A stretch of DNA of 64,000 nucleotides from Dinoroseobacter sp049801095 (GCF_049801095.1 NZ_JBNAGH010000001.1:1085889-1149888), one strand, 5' to 3'. Shown: positions 39,299 through 48,367, counted from the stretch's first letter. Notes: generated from the sequence alone by a model not told the origin. Numbers and translations: made by a program.

Positions 39299-41695
39299 CT
39301 AGCCGCGCAGAACGCCACCCGTGGCCTTTTCAACCTTGGCGACGATCTTGGCGGACACGGCCTCGATATCCTTCTCCGTCAGGGTCGCGTCCTTGGGCTG
39401 CAGGCGCACGGTGATCGCGAGGGATTTCTTACCCTCGCCCAGCGCACCGCCGATGAACTCGTCAAAGATCCGAACCTCTTCGATCAGCGCCTTGTCGGCC
39501 CCGGCAGCCGCATTGGTCAGGTTCAGAGCCTCGACCCCCGCATCCACGACAAAGGCGAAATCGCGCTCCACCGCTTGCAGATCCTTGGCCTCCAGCGCCG
39601 GGCGGGTCGCGCTCGACTTGCGCGGCATCGGGATCTCGTCGGGCCAGATCGTAAAGCCCATGACAGGGCCTTTGAGGTCCATTGCCGCGACCACCCGAGG
39701 ATGGATCTCGCCAAAGATACCCAACACCTTCTTGGGACCGAGGCAGATCTTGCCATGGCGCCCCGGGTGCCACCACTCCTGCGCCCCGCGCAGGATCTGC
39801 ACCTTGGTGGGGGCACCAATGGCGGCCAGCACGGCCTCCGCATCGGCCTTCACGTCATAGACATCCACCGGGCGGCTCTCACCGCGCACATCCTTCGGCC
39901 CGGTGCGCCCGACAAGCAGACCGGAGATCAGCGTGTGCTGCTCGCCCGGCTCGCCCCCGTGGAAGGCAGGCCCAACCTCAAAGAGCGCCAGATCCATCAT
40001 GCCCCGCGCCTGGTTCCGCGCCGCCGCCTGCATCAGGCCGGGCAAGAGCGCCGGACGCATATGGCTCATCTCGGAACTGATCGGGTTTTCCAGCTCGGTC
40101 GCCTCGGTCCCGCCACCGAAGAGCGCCGCCGTGGGCTGATCGATGAAGGAATAGGTCACACATTCATTGTAACCCAGCCCTGCCGCCGTGCGCCGCGCCA
40201 TGGCTTGACGCCGCTGGCCCGGGGTCACCACGGGCTTCGGCACGCCGGTCTCGGTACGCGGCAAGGGCCGGCCTTCGAGCTTGGTGAGGGACGCGATCCG
40301 GGCGACCTCCTCCACCAGATCCGCCTCACCCATCACGTCCGGACGCCAGCTCGGCACATGGGCCATATCGCCCTCAAGCTTGAAGCCCAGCGCCTCCAGC
40401 GTCGCGCGCTGGGTCTCGGGCGCGATCTCCATTCCCACAAGGCTCTGCACCCGGTCCGTGTCCAGCTTATAGGCCCGGCTCACATCCGGCATGGCGCCCG
40501 CCATCACCACCTCGGAGGCCTCGCCACCGCAGAGATCGAGGATCATCCGCGTGGCGTGCTCGATCCCCTCCGGCGTCCAGGCCGGGTCGATCCCGCGCTC
40601 AAAGCGATAGCGCGCATCGGAATTGATCTTGAGCGCGCGGCCCGTATAGGCCGTGCGGATCGGATCGAAATAGGCCGCCTCGAGGAAGACATTCACGGTC
40701 TCCTCAGTGCAACCCGATGCCAGACCGCCCATGATCCCCGCAAGGCTCTCGACACCGTTCGCGTCGGAGATCGCGGTCATGCCGGGCTCGAGCACATAGT
40801 CCTTCTCGTCGAGCCCCGTGAAGCGCTCGCCGCCCTTGGCCGCATGGACGCGCAGCCCGCCCTTGACCTTGTCCGCATCGAACACGTGCAGGGGCCGGTT
40901 GCGGTCATAGGTGAAGAAATTGGTGATATCCACGAGGGTCGAGATCGGGCGCAACCCGATCGCCCGCAGAGCCGCCTGTAGCCAATCCGGCGAGGGGCCA
41001 TTCTTCACGCCGCGGATCAGGCGACCATAGAAAACGGGTGCTGCGCCCAGCGTATCCTCGTCAATGCTGACCGAGATCGGGCATGGGAAGCTGCCCGGGA
41101 CCGGATCCGTGTCCCGCGCCTTCATTGTACCGAGCCCACGCGCGGCGAGATCCAGCGCGATGCCCCGCACGCCCAGCGCATCCGGACGGTTCGGCGTAAT
41201 CGCGATCTCGATCACCGGATCCACCCGCGCCGGGTCATGGGCGGCCAACCAATCGGGGAAGCTCTGGCCAATCTCCCCCTCGGGCAGCTCGATGATGCCC
41301 GTATGCTCGTCCGACATCTCCAGCTCACGCTCGGAGGCCATCATGCCGTAGCTCTCGATCCCACGGATCTTGCCCACACCGATGGTGGTGTCGATGCCCG
41401 GCACATAAACGCCGGGCCGAGCGACCACGACCGTGATCCCCTCGCGGGCATTGGGCGCACCGCAAATGATCTGCGTCGGACCCTCGCCATACTCCACCTG
41501 ACAGACCTTCAGCCGGTCGGCTTCCGGGTGCTTTTCGGCGGACACCACCTTGCCCACGATAAACTCCGACAGCGTCGCGGCGGGGTTCTCAACCCCCTCC
41601 ACCTCCAGCCCGAGATCGGTCAGGGCATAAAGGATGTCGTCAAGGGAGGCCTCGGTCTCGAGGTGATCCTTGAGCCAGGAAAGCGTGAATTTCAT
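39299..41695 (-). CDS. pheT: Phenylalanine-tRNA ligase beta subunit
   Basis: Structural and editing subunit of the alpha2-beta2 enzyme that charges tRNA-Phe. The 798-residue length is standard. Order: N-terminal start MKFTLSWLKDHLETEASLDD, an EMAP-type tRNA-binding domain (IVGKVVSAEKHPEADRLKVC), B3/B4 editing domain, B5 domain with YKLDTDRVQSLVGM, the catalytic-like core, and a C-terminal ferredoxin-fold anticodon-binding domain (AVERDFAFVVDAG; AITVRLQPKDATLTEKDI). The upstream in-frame extension is not conserved. pheS is 1.1 kb upstream, with three small ORFs between. Confidence 0.97.
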   Translation of the reverse strand: MKFTLSWLKDHLETEASLDDILYALTDLGLEVEGVENPAATLSEFIVGKVVSAEKHPEADRLKVCQVEYGEGPTQIICGAPNAREGITVVVARPGVYVPGIDTTIGVGKIRGIESYGMMASERELEMSDEHTGIIELPEGEIGQSFPDWLAAHDPARVDPVIEIAITPNRPDALGVRGIALDLAARGLGTMKARDTDPVPGSFPCPISVSIDEDTLGAAPVFYGRLIRGVKNGPSPDWLQAALRAIGLRPISTLVDITNFFTYDRNRPLHVFDADKVKGGLRVHAAKGGERFTGLDEKDYVLEPGMTAISDANGVESLAGIMGGLASGCTEETVNVFLEAAYFDPIRTAYTGRALKINSDARYRFERGIDPAWTPEGIEHATRMILDLCGGEASEVVMAGAMPDVSRAYKLDTDRVQSLVGMEIAPETQRATLEALGFKLEGDMAHVPSWRPDVMGEADLVEEVARIASLTKLEGRPLPRTETGVPKPVVTPGQRRQAMARRTAAGLGYNECVTYSFIDQPTAALFGGGTEATELENPISSEMSHMRPALLPGLMQAAARNQARGMMDLALFEVGPAFHGGEPGEQHTLISGLLVGRTGPKDVRGESRPVDVYDVKADAEAVLAAIGAPTKVQILRGAQEWWHPGRHGKICLGPKKVLGIFGEIHPRVVAAMDLKGPVMGFTIWPDEIPMPRKSSATRPALEAKDLQAVERDFAFVVDAGVEALNLTNAAAGADKALIEEVRIFDEFIGGALGEGKKSLAITVRLQPKDATLTEKDIEAVSAKIVAKVEKATGGVLRG

Positions 41696-41862
41696 CGGGC
41701 CGGTCCTGCATGGGTGAAACGTTCCGCTGCTCTTATCCGAAGGGATGCGCGCGTTAAAGAGGCCGGGCCGAGAATTCCCCGCGCCAAGGGGCCCCATGCC
41801 GCGAGACAACCCGGTCCGCGCCACAATCCCGCCATGGGGCGTCGGTAGTTAACACCCAGTTA

Positions 41863-42069
41863 ATGGCCAACCCCGCCCAGAAAGACATCTCCATGACGAT
41901 CCCCCCCGCACCCGCGCCCCGCGCTCTTCGGTTTGAAACGCTTGCCATGAGCCTGGCTTTTGTCCTCGTACTGGGGCTGACCGCCGGTCTGGTGGGCGAG
42001 GCCCGTGGGGGGAGCGGCGGCGAGCTCGACACCTCGCGCAAGACCGATTGGTCCGCGCCCCTGCGCTAG
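41863..42069 (+). CDS. Small single-helix protein (hypothetical)
   Basis: A 68-codon ORF with one likely membrane helix (ETLAMSLAFVLVLGLTAGLV) between a Pro-rich N-terminus and a short polar tail. No clear Shine-Dalgarno; an alternative ATG is at 41893. Its TAG shares the tetranucleotide CTAG with the stop of the converging small gene. I do not recognise the family and it may not be translated. Confidence 0.45.
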   Translation: MANPAQKDISMTIPPAPAPRALRFETLAMSLAFVLVLGLTAGLVGEARGGSGGELDTSRKTDWSAPLR

Positions 42070-42272
42070 GGGTCGCGTTTGGTCTGCCCCTCCCGCGCCG
42101 CGAGCCAGCGCGAAACACCATAGGCTGGCAGCAAAACCACCGCCCAACCCAGCGCATTGAGCAGCGTCAGCCGGAGCTTGAGCTCGGTCGGCCAACGCTC
42201 CGAGGTCCAGAGCCCGATATGGGCGAGGATGATCAAGCTCAAGAGGGCAGTAATGGCGAGACGGGTTCTCAT
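42066..42272 (-). CDS. Small two-helix membrane protein (hypothetical)
   Basis: A 68-codon ORF, MRTRLAITALLSLIILAHIG then ERWPTELKLRLTLLNALGWA, with two hydrophobic segments and a basic C-terminus (AAREGQTKRDP). It lies between pheS and pheT on their strand. Similar short membrane proteins occur beside pheT in related genomes by my recollection, which I cannot check here. No strong ribosome-binding site is visible. Confidence 0.6.
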   Translation of the reverse strand: MRTRLAITALLSLIILAHIGLWTSERWPTELKLRLTLLNALGWAVVLLPAYGVSRWLAAREGQTKRDP

Positions 42273-42405
42273 GGGAGAGAGGTAGGGCAAGACCACTGCC
42301 TGTGAATGGACCTTGCACGGGCTGCAAGCCCGGGCAGCGCCCGACAGCCCGCATTGAGCAACTGTTTGGCCTTGCGGCACTTTGTTCAAAGTGAGAGGCT
42401 AATTC

Positions 42406-42735
42406 ATGGTTTTCAAAAACAGACTACCTGCAGACACATCCGCAAACCCATATGCCGAAATAGGTGCTCGATTGCGCTGGCACCGCCTAGAATTTGAGAA
42501 ATTGAGGCAGGCCGACTATGCTGCAAACGCTGGGCTAAAGAGAACTTCGCTTGCCAGTTGGGAAACAGGGACTAAGCGTGTCTCTGTAGATGCTGCCGCT
42601 AAACTAAGGAATGTCTATGGGCTCTCTTTGGATTGGCTATATTGTGGCGATGACGCGAACTTGCCTGCGTCAATTCGGAGAGCTTGGCGCGAGTCGCGGC
42701 ATACCGAAAGGGGCCGCGATTGGCTGCGACCGTAG
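42406..42735 (+). CDS. XRE-family helix-turn-helix protein
   Basis: A 109-residue protein with a Cro/CI-type helix-turn-helix (residues about 17-75): AEIGARLRWHRLEFEKLRQA, GLKRTSLASWETGTKRVSVD, then AAKLRNVYGLSLDWLYCGD. GAGAGGCTAATTC precedes the ATG. Codon use is visibly more AT-rich than in the flanking pheS and pheT, and it runs against them, which fits horizontal acquisition, perhaps a phage- or island-derived remnant. No partner gene or operator is evident. Confidence 0.85.
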   Translation: MVFKNRLPADTSANPYAEIGARLRWHRLEFEKLRQADYAANAGLKRTSLASWETGTKRVSVDAAAKLRNVYGLSLDWLYCGDDANLPASIRRAWRESRHTERGRDWLRP

Positions 42736-42798
42736 CAGTTAACTGGCCCGACCGAGTGAGATACTCCGCTCAGGCTTCTAGCCGGTTTTTAACGTGGT

Positions 42799-43872
42799 TC
42801 ACCGGCTCAGACCCGCATTGATCGTCGGCACGTCCAGCGCGCGGAAGCCGTAGTTCCGCAGCCAGCGCAGGTCCGAGTCGAAGAAGGCACGCAGGTCGGG
42901 GATGCCGTATTTCAGCATCGCGATCCGGTCGATCCCCATGCCGAAAGCGAAGCCCTGCCATTCCGCCGGATCGATCCCGCCCGCCTCGAGCACTTTGGGA
43001 TGCACCATGCCGGAACCGAGGATCTCGAGCCAGTCATCGCCCTCGCCGACCTTGAGCTGACCGCCCTCCCAGGAGCAGCGGATATCGACCTCCGCCGAGG
43101 GCTCGGTGAAGGGGAAGTGGGAAGCACGGAAGCGCAGCTCCACATCGTCCACTTCGAAATAGCTGCGCACGAACTCCTCAAGGACCCATTTCAGGTTCGC
43201 CATGGAGATGTCTTTATCGATCGCCAGCCCTTCGACCTGGTGGAACATCGGCGTGTGGGTCTGGTCATAGTCGCAGCGATAGACCCCGCCCGGGCAGATC
43301 ACCCGCAACGGTGCGCCATGCTCCTGCATGGAGCGGATCTGCACCGGCGAAGTGTGCGTCCGTAGCACATGGGGCGGGCGGTTATCGCCCTCGGCGCGCT
43401 TCATATAGAAGGTATCCATCTCGGCCCGCGCCGGGTGGTGGCCCGGAATGTTGAGCGCGTCGAAATTGTACCAATCGCTCTCCACCCGCGGGCCTTCGGC
43501 CACGGCAAAGCCCATATCGGCGAAGATCGCGGCGACCTCTTCCGACACCTGGCTGATCGGGTGGAGCGTGCCCGCGGGCCGCTGCCGACCCGGCAAGGTC
43601 ACGTCGAGCCATTCCGAGCGCAGACGCTCATCCAGTGCCGCATCGGCGAGGGCGGCTTTCTTGGCGGACAGGGCCGAGTTGATCTCATCCTTCAGGGCGT
43701 TGAGCGCGGGGCCGGCAACCTGCCGCTCCTCGGGCGTCATCTTGCCCAGCTCGCGCATCTTCAGGCTGACCTCGCCCTTCTTGCCCACGGCGGCCACGCG
43801 CAAGCTCTCCAGCGCCGACTCGTCCGCTGCCTCGGCAATCGCCGTCAGGTATTTCGCTTTGAGATCTTCCAT
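42799..43872 (-). CDS. pheS: Phenylalanine-tRNA ligase alpha subunit
   Basis: Catalytic subunit of the class II synthetase, 357 residues from the chosen ATG. N-terminal coiled coil (MEDLKAKYLTAIAEAADESA; GKKGEVSLKMRELGKMTPEE), then the catalytic domain with HPISQVSEEVAAIFADMGFA, motif 2 around LRVICPGGVYRCDYDQTHTP and motif 3 GFAFGMGIDRIAMLKYGIPD. Another ATG two codons upstream is possible, but the GAGG spacing suits this one better (nine bases). It is separated from pheT by three small ORFs. Confidence 0.97.
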   Translation of the reverse strand: MEDLKAKYLTAIAEAADESALESLRVAAVGKKGEVSLKMRELGKMTPEERQVAGPALNALKDEINSALSAKKAALADAALDERLRSEWLDVTLPGRQRPAGTLHPISQVSEEVAAIFADMGFAVAEGPRVESDWYNFDALNIPGHHPARAEMDTFYMKRAEGDNRPPHVLRTHTSPVQIRSMQEHGAPLRVICPGGVYRCDYDQTHTPMFHQVEGLAIDKDISMANLKWVLEEFVRSYFEVDDVELRFRASHFPFTEPSAEVDIRCSWEGGQLKVGEGDDWLEILGSGMVHPKVLEAGGIDPAEWQGFAFGMGIDRIAMLKYGIPDLRAFFDSDLRWLRNYGFRALDVPTINAGLSR

Positions 43873-43935
43873 GGTCATTCGCCTCGTCCTGCGTCGCGCC
43901 CGGAGGTAGCGAGCCCGGAGACCGAATGCAACCGC

Positions 43936-45009
43936 TCAGACCATTCCACCCTGCCGGAGAAGCTGCGCTTCATGGGCGCGGAGGGTCATTCGGGCGCTAT
44001 GCCCATAGCTGGCCGCATCGGCCACGAGCCCGGGAAAGAGCGTCGAGAGCTCCGCCCGTGCCGCCGGATCCAGCGTATCCAAAGCCTGCTGGCCGGGATG
44101 AAAGCTCTCGGACCAGGCGCCATTGGCACAGACCAGTTGGTGGGTGTCAAAGAGCAGGTGGATATAGCGCACCATGCCACCGGGCCAGCGCATCACACGG
44201 TCGCCATCCACCAAATGGCGCGCGGCCACGAGGACCTCGTCGCGCCCGGTCAGAAGCTCGGCCTGCCAGCCGGTCAGCAACATCCGATGCTGGGGCGAGA
44301 CCAGAAGCGGCGCCGTCAGCCCAAACATCCCCGCCGAGATCCGAACCGGCGCAAGGATCCCCGCCGCAGGCACGGTCCGCGCGCTGACCCAGCGCAAGGT
44401 CTGGATCCCCGCATCCCGGGTCCAGACCCGATCCCCTGGGACCAGATCCTCGACCGCACGCGCACCAAATTCCATGTCGATCATGGTACCGGGGGTGAAG
44501 CACACCCCGCTATCGCCCGCATTGACCGCCATGAAGACCGGCGTGGTCGGGTCGGGCTGGTTGAACTGGATGGAATAGGTCGAGGCATTCGCGCTGGTGG
44601 GCAGGGGAATGTTGGTCGAGACCGCGCCCGAGGCCGCCCCCTCCACCGCTTCGATATTCTTGGTACCGCCGCCGATGTCGTAGAAATCGATCACCTCATC
44701 ATTGGAGGTATTGGTCAGGGCAAAGGCCTCGGAATTGTACTTCCCGCCGCCATCCGGGTCCGTCAGCAGGATGCCGAAATCCTCCTGCGAGATCACATAG
44801 ACATTCTCGCCCGAATCCGGGTCGTAGGAGACGCGGACATCGTCATGGTCGAGATCGACCTCCATCGTCGTCTTGCCGTCGTGATTGTAGAAGCTGACCG
44901 TGTAATTGGCCGGATCCTCGGACGGATCCAAGGACACCTCCAGAAACTCCGACACGCCGGATTTCTTGGCATAGGCGTTCGAGTAATGCATCTCGCTGAT
45001 CCGCGCCAT
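43936..45009 (-). CDS. Hint domain-containing protein
   Basis: A 357-residue protein. The C-terminal two thirds is a Hint (Hedgehog/intein) domain of the Hint_2 type common in Rhodobacteraceae: it starts at Cys170 in GVCFTPGTMIDMEFG, continues VPGDRVWTRDAGIQTLRWV, and includes SPQHRMLLTGW and the HLLFDTHQLVCANGAWSESF segment. Residues 1-165 form a beta-rich Asp/Asn-rich N-domain (NHDGKTTMEVDLDHDDVRV) with no signal peptide; export by a type I system is plausible but not shown. Hint domains catalyse self-cleavage; with no C-extein, only N-terminal cleavage or ester formation is expected. Lies just upstream of pheS on the same strand. Confidence 0.87.
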   Translation of the reverse strand: MARISEMHYSNAYAKKSGVSEFLEVSLDPSEDPANYTVSFYNHDGKTTMEVDLDHDDVRVSYDPDSGENVYVISQEDFGILLTDPDGGGKYNSEAFALTNTSNDEVIDFYDIGGGTKNIEAVEGAASGAVSTNIPLPTSANASTYSIQFNQPDPTTPVFMAVNAGDSGVCFTPGTMIDMEFGARAVEDLVPGDRVWTRDAGIQTLRWVSARTVPAAGILAPVRISAGMFGLTAPLLVSPQHRMLLTGWQAELLTGRDEVLVAARHLVDGDRVMRWPGGMVRYIHLLFDTHQLVCANGAWSESFHPGQQALDTLDPAARAELSTLFPGLVADAASYGHSARMTLRAHEAQLLRQGGMV

Positions 45010-45119
45010 GCCGCCGGTGGTCCTCGCATTGAAAGCGGGGCGCGGTGGGTCACGCCCTCGGGGTCCCCCAAGCTATGGCGCAAAGTGGCAAACAAAAGGT
45101 GAACAAAGCTGGTCAGAGA

Positions 45120-47003
45120 TCAGAAAACGAGGTTCATCACGGTCAGCGACACCACCAGGAACAAGAGCGTCATAATCCCGCCGCTCTTGATGAAATCGGT
45201 CACTTTATAGCCCGCAGGCCCCATGATCAGCGCGTTCACCTGATGGGTTGGGATCAGGAAGGAATTCGAGGTCGAAATCGCCACGGTCAGCGCAAAAAGC
45301 GCCGGGTCCCCTCCGGCAGCCGTGGCGATGGAAATCGCCAGCGGAACCAGCAGCACGGTCGCCCCCACATTGGACATGATCAGCGTGAACACCGTCGCCA
45401 GCACAGCAAGCCCTGCCTGCAGCGACCAGAGCGGCCATCCGTCGAGGAGCACCAGAATTTGCTGCGCAATCCAGGCCGCAGTCCCTGAGCTTTGCACCGC
45501 CTGCCCCAGGGGAATGAGGCTGGCCAAGAGGAACACGGTGCTCCAACTGACAGCCTCATAAGCGTCGTCGATATCGAGCACGCGGGTCAGGATCATGCCC
45601 GCCGCCCCCGTCAGAAGGCAGAGCGACAGGCGCAGATCCGTCAAGAGGATAAGACCGAGGGCGATGGCGAAGAAGAAAAGCGCCCAGCCGACCTTCTTGG
45701 GGCGCAGCTCCTCCTGCGGGTAGTCGGTCGTGACCACCACGAAATCCCGATTGCGGCTGAGCCGGGTCAGCGCCTCCCACGTTGTCAGGAGGACCAGCGT
45801 ATCGCCCGCATGGAAGGGCACCTCGCCGATCTGGGTGTGCCTGTGATCCTCGGTCTCGACAAAGCTCAGGGTCTCCTCGCTCCGATGGATCGCAAGCATG
45901 CTGGCGCCATAGGTCTTGCGGAACACCACATCATGGGCGCATTTCCCGATCAGCGAGGAGCCGGGCGGGATCACCACCTCGGCCACACCGGATTTCGTGG
46001 GCGCGTAATCCTCGGCAAAGACATCGAGCCGGTCATGGAGCGTGAACCCCATATCCTCGGCCATATGCCGGACCTCGCGCGCCCGGCCCAGCACGGCCAG
46101 TCGGCAGGGCGGCGTGATCTCGGTCTGGATCACCGGCGCGAACCAGGTCTTGCCCTGATAGGCGCTGCCGATGATGTAGACATGGTATTTCTTCATCAGA
46201 TCATCATAGGTCTGACCGGCCACATCATGCCCCGCGGGGATCGTGATCTCAAAGATATCCGTGCGCAGGCCATAGATATTCTTCAGGTAATCGCGGGTGG
46301 ATTGCCCGCTGGTGGCATCGCCGCCCTTCTGCCCGCTCGGCAGCACCCAGCGCCCGAACAACATGAAATAGAGGATCCCCGTCGCCACCAGCGCGAGCCC
46401 CACGGGCGTGACGGAGAAGAGCCCGTAAGTTTCCATCTGCGCGGTTTCGGGCAAGGAGCGGTTGGCGGCGAGCAGGAGATCGTTCAACAGGATCAGTGGC
46501 GAGGACCCGACCATGGTCAGTGTCCCGCCCAGAATGGCGCAGAACCCCATGGGCATCAGCAACCGGCTGAGCGACAGGCCCGTGCGCACGGCGATCCGGC
46601 TGACCACGGGCAGGAACAGCGCCGCCGCGCCAACATTCTGCATGAAGGACGAGATGATCCCGACCGTGCCCGAGATGATCGGCACCACGCGGGTTTCCGA
46701 GCTGCCGCCACGCTTGAGGATCACCGCAGCGACCTTGCTCATGAGCCCCGTCTTGTCGAGGCCCGCGCCAATGATCATCACCGCGATGATCGACACCACC
46801 GCGTTCGAGGCGAGCCCGTCAAAGAGCGTGCTGACATCGGCCAGCGAGTGCAGTCCGGGAAGCTGGCTGAGCAGGCCCAGCAGAACCATCACGAGGATCG
46901 CGGCAAAGTCGATGCGGACCACTTCCGATACGAACAGGGCCACCGTGAACCCGAGAAGGCCGAGCACGACCACCATCGGAAAGGTGAGTGTCAAAGCCTC
47001 CAC
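45120..47003 (-). CDS. SLC13 family permease with RCK_C (TrkA-C) domains
   Basis: A large inner-membrane transporter of the divalent anion:sodium symporter type, 627 residues from the GTG chosen (VEALTLTFPMVVVLGLLGFT). Five or six helices lead into a cytoplasmic middle with two RCK_C domains (about YGLRTDIFEITIPAGHDVAG and KSGVAEVVIPPGSSLIGKC), then a second membrane half with SNVGATVLLVPLAISIATAA and SNSFLIPTHQVNALIMGPAG. Relatives carry sulfate, carboxylates or similar anions. Start choice is uncertain: an ATG at 46976 would give 618 residues. Sits between rplT and the Hint gene. Confidence 0.88.
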   Translation of the reverse strand: MEALTLTFPMVVVLGLLGFTVALFVSEVVRIDFAAILVMVLLGLLSQLPGLHSLADVSTLFDGLASNAVVSIIAVMIIGAGLDKTGLMSKVAAVILKRGGSSETRVVPIISGTVGIISSFMQNVGAAALFLPVVSRIAVRTGLSLSRLLMPMGFCAILGGTLTMVGSSPLILLNDLLLAANRSLPETAQMETYGLFSVTPVGLALVATGILYFMLFGRWVLPSGQKGGDATSGQSTRDYLKNIYGLRTDIFEITIPAGHDVAGQTYDDLMKKYHVYIIGSAYQGKTWFAPVIQTEITPPCRLAVLGRAREVRHMAEDMGFTLHDRLDVFAEDYAPTKSGVAEVVIPPGSSLIGKCAHDVVFRKTYGASMLAIHRSEETLSFVETEDHRHTQIGEVPFHAGDTLVLLTTWEALTRLSRNRDFVVVTTDYPQEELRPKKVGWALFFFAIALGLILLTDLRLSLCLLTGAAGMILTRVLDIDDAYEAVSWSTVFLLASLIPLGQAVQSSGTAAWIAQQILVLLDGWPLWSLQAGLAVLATVFTLIMSNVGATVLLVPLAISIATAAGGDPALFALTVAISTSNSFLIPTHQVNALIMGPAGYKVTDFIKSGGIMTLLFLVVSLTVMNLVF

Positions 47004-47210
47004 GGCATGTCCCCCCGGGTCTTCGCGCCGACATACCCGGAGGCCGTCGGCTGCCTTTTGGTCAAGGGACGGCGCGTTTGCCGCGTCTGGGGCCCCTTCC
47101 CCCGTGTCTCCTGCACAGGAGTTGCAGAATGCCCGACAATGGCCTGACAAAGCAATAGATTTGCTGCCACGCCCGCGAAGGGGGCTTTGGGAGGACAGCG
47201 CAGCGGGCAC

Positions 47211-47235
47211 AAAAAAACCGCGCCCGAAGGCGCGG
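47211..47235 (-). terminator. Intrinsic terminator of rpmI-rplT
   Basis: Perfect minus-strand stem CCGCGCC-TTCG-GGCGCGG followed by seven T, 28 bases after the rplT stop. Confidence 0.92.
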
Positions 47236-47262
47236 CTTTCTGAACTCGGGCTCTGCGGCGCG

Positions 47263-47628
47263 TTACGCGGGCAGGGCTGCCTTGGCCTGATCCACGATCG
47301 CGTTGAACGCATCGGGCTCATGCACGGCCAGATCGGCCAGAACCTTGCGGTCCACTTCGATCCCGGCCAGGGACAGGCCGTTGATGAAGCGCGAGTATGT
47401 CAGCGCTTCGTCATGGGCGCGCACGGCGGCGTTGATCCGCTGGATCCACAGGGCGCGGAACTGGCGCTTGCGGGCCTTGCGGTCGCGCGTGGCGTATTGG
47501 TTGGCCTTGTCGACCGCCTGACGGGCGACCTTGAAGGTGTTCTTGCGGCGACCGTAATAGCCTTTCGCGGCATCGGTGACCTTCTTGTGACGGGCGTGGG
47601 TGACGGTTCCACCTTTGGTACGGGACAT
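47263..47628 (-). CDS. rplT: 50S ribosomal protein L20
   Basis: Early-assembly large-subunit protein, essential for 23S folding and often a translational repressor of its own operon. The 121-residue product starts MSRTKGGTVTHARHKKVTDA; YYGRRKNTFKVARQAVDKAN and RDRKARKRQFRALWIQRINA are typical. Second gene of the rpmI-rplT unit, 12 bases after rpmI. pheS and pheT, its usual downstream neighbours, are 3.4 kb and more away beyond a terminator. Confidence 0.98.
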   Translation of the reverse strand: MSRTKGGTVTHARHKKVTDAAKGYYGRRKNTFKVARQAVDKANQYATRDRKARKRQFRALWIQRINAAVRAHDEALTYSRFINGLSLAGIEVDRKVLADLAVHEPDAFNAIVDQAKAALPA

Positions 47629-47640
47629 ATTCCGGTCTCC

Positions 47641-47841
47641 TTAGCGCGAGTAGGGCATGTAGGACTTGACGATCTTCGCATCGGGCGCGCTGAGGGTCGT
47701 GGTGCCCCGCGCGGTGCGAATGAACTTCGTGGTCCGCTTGATCATGCCGTGGCGCTTGCCGGCCTGACCGGCTTTGACCTTGCCACTGGCCGTCATCTTG
47801 AAGCGCTTCTTGGCGCTCGACTTCGTCTTCATCTTGGGCAT
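47641..47841 (-). CDS. rpmI: 50S ribosomal protein L35
   Basis: Small basic large-subunit protein of 66 residues, starting MPKMKTKSSAKKRFKMTASG, with the conserved GKVKAGQAGKRHGMIKRTTK and C-terminal KSYMPYSR. The upstream frame is open 14 more codons without conservation. infC, often the first gene of this operon, is not found upstream in the window. Confidence 0.97.
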   Translation of the reverse strand: MPKMKTKSSAKKRFKMTASGKVKAGQAGKRHGMIKRTTKFIRTARGTTTLSAPDAKIVKSYMPYSR

Positions 47842-47977
47842 TTGCGTCTCCTGTCGTCTACGCTTGATCCCGCGACTCGGCATGCCACTCGGGCCGGTCT
47901 CGGGCTTGAGCGTGCGCGTTTAGGACAGGTGCCGGGAATTGGCAAGCCCTTTACGCCTGTGACGCAGGGCCCTGTGC

Positions 47978-48367
47978 TCAGCCGCCAGCCTGACGGGCGT
48001 AGTCCTCGGCATCGAACCAGCCATAGGACTGGCGCACCTTGAGATCGGCGTCGAGCTCCCACTCTTCCCAACCGCGCACATCGAGGGGTCGTCCGGAGGT
48101 CGCGTCATGGCCTGTGAAGGTCCAGACATAGATCACATGCGTGCCCGCCCCGCGGATCGCGTCACAGCGCAGGCTTAGGTCCGGAACATCCGCAAAAAAC
48201 CCCGCCGCCATCTCGGCCACCTTGGCGCGGCCCTGCCACGGGTCACCGCGATTGATGATGATCCCGCCCTCTTCGGCGTAGAACCCCGCAACCGCATTCG
48301 GATCGCCGGAATTCCAGGCCGCCGTATAGTCCCTGGCCAGCGCCTCGAGCCTGTCTTGTGTGGTCAT
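47978..48367 (-). CDS. SnoaL/NTF2-like nuclear transport factor 2 family protein
   Basis: A 129-residue cone-shaped-fold protein: MTTQDRLEALARDYTAAWNS, NAVAGFYAEEGGIIINRGDP, VAEMAAGFFADVPDLSLRCD and a C-terminal LKVRQSYGWFDAEDYARQ. Relatives are small polyketide cyclases, dehydratases or ligand-binding proteins; there is no clue to the substrate. GGAGGCAAAG precedes the ATG. Stands alone between rpmI and the acetyltransferase. Confidence 0.83.
   Translation of the reverse strand: MTTQDRLEALARDYTAAWNSGDPNAVAGFYAEEGGIIINRGDPWQGRAKVAEMAAGFFADVPDLSLRCDAIRGAGTHVIYVWTFTGHDATSGRPLDVRGWEEWELDADLKVRQSYGWFDAEDYARQAGG

Noticed and set aside
39167..40981. A 604-codon plus-strand frame across pheT
   Set aside because: Antisense to a complete pheT; low-complexity composition.
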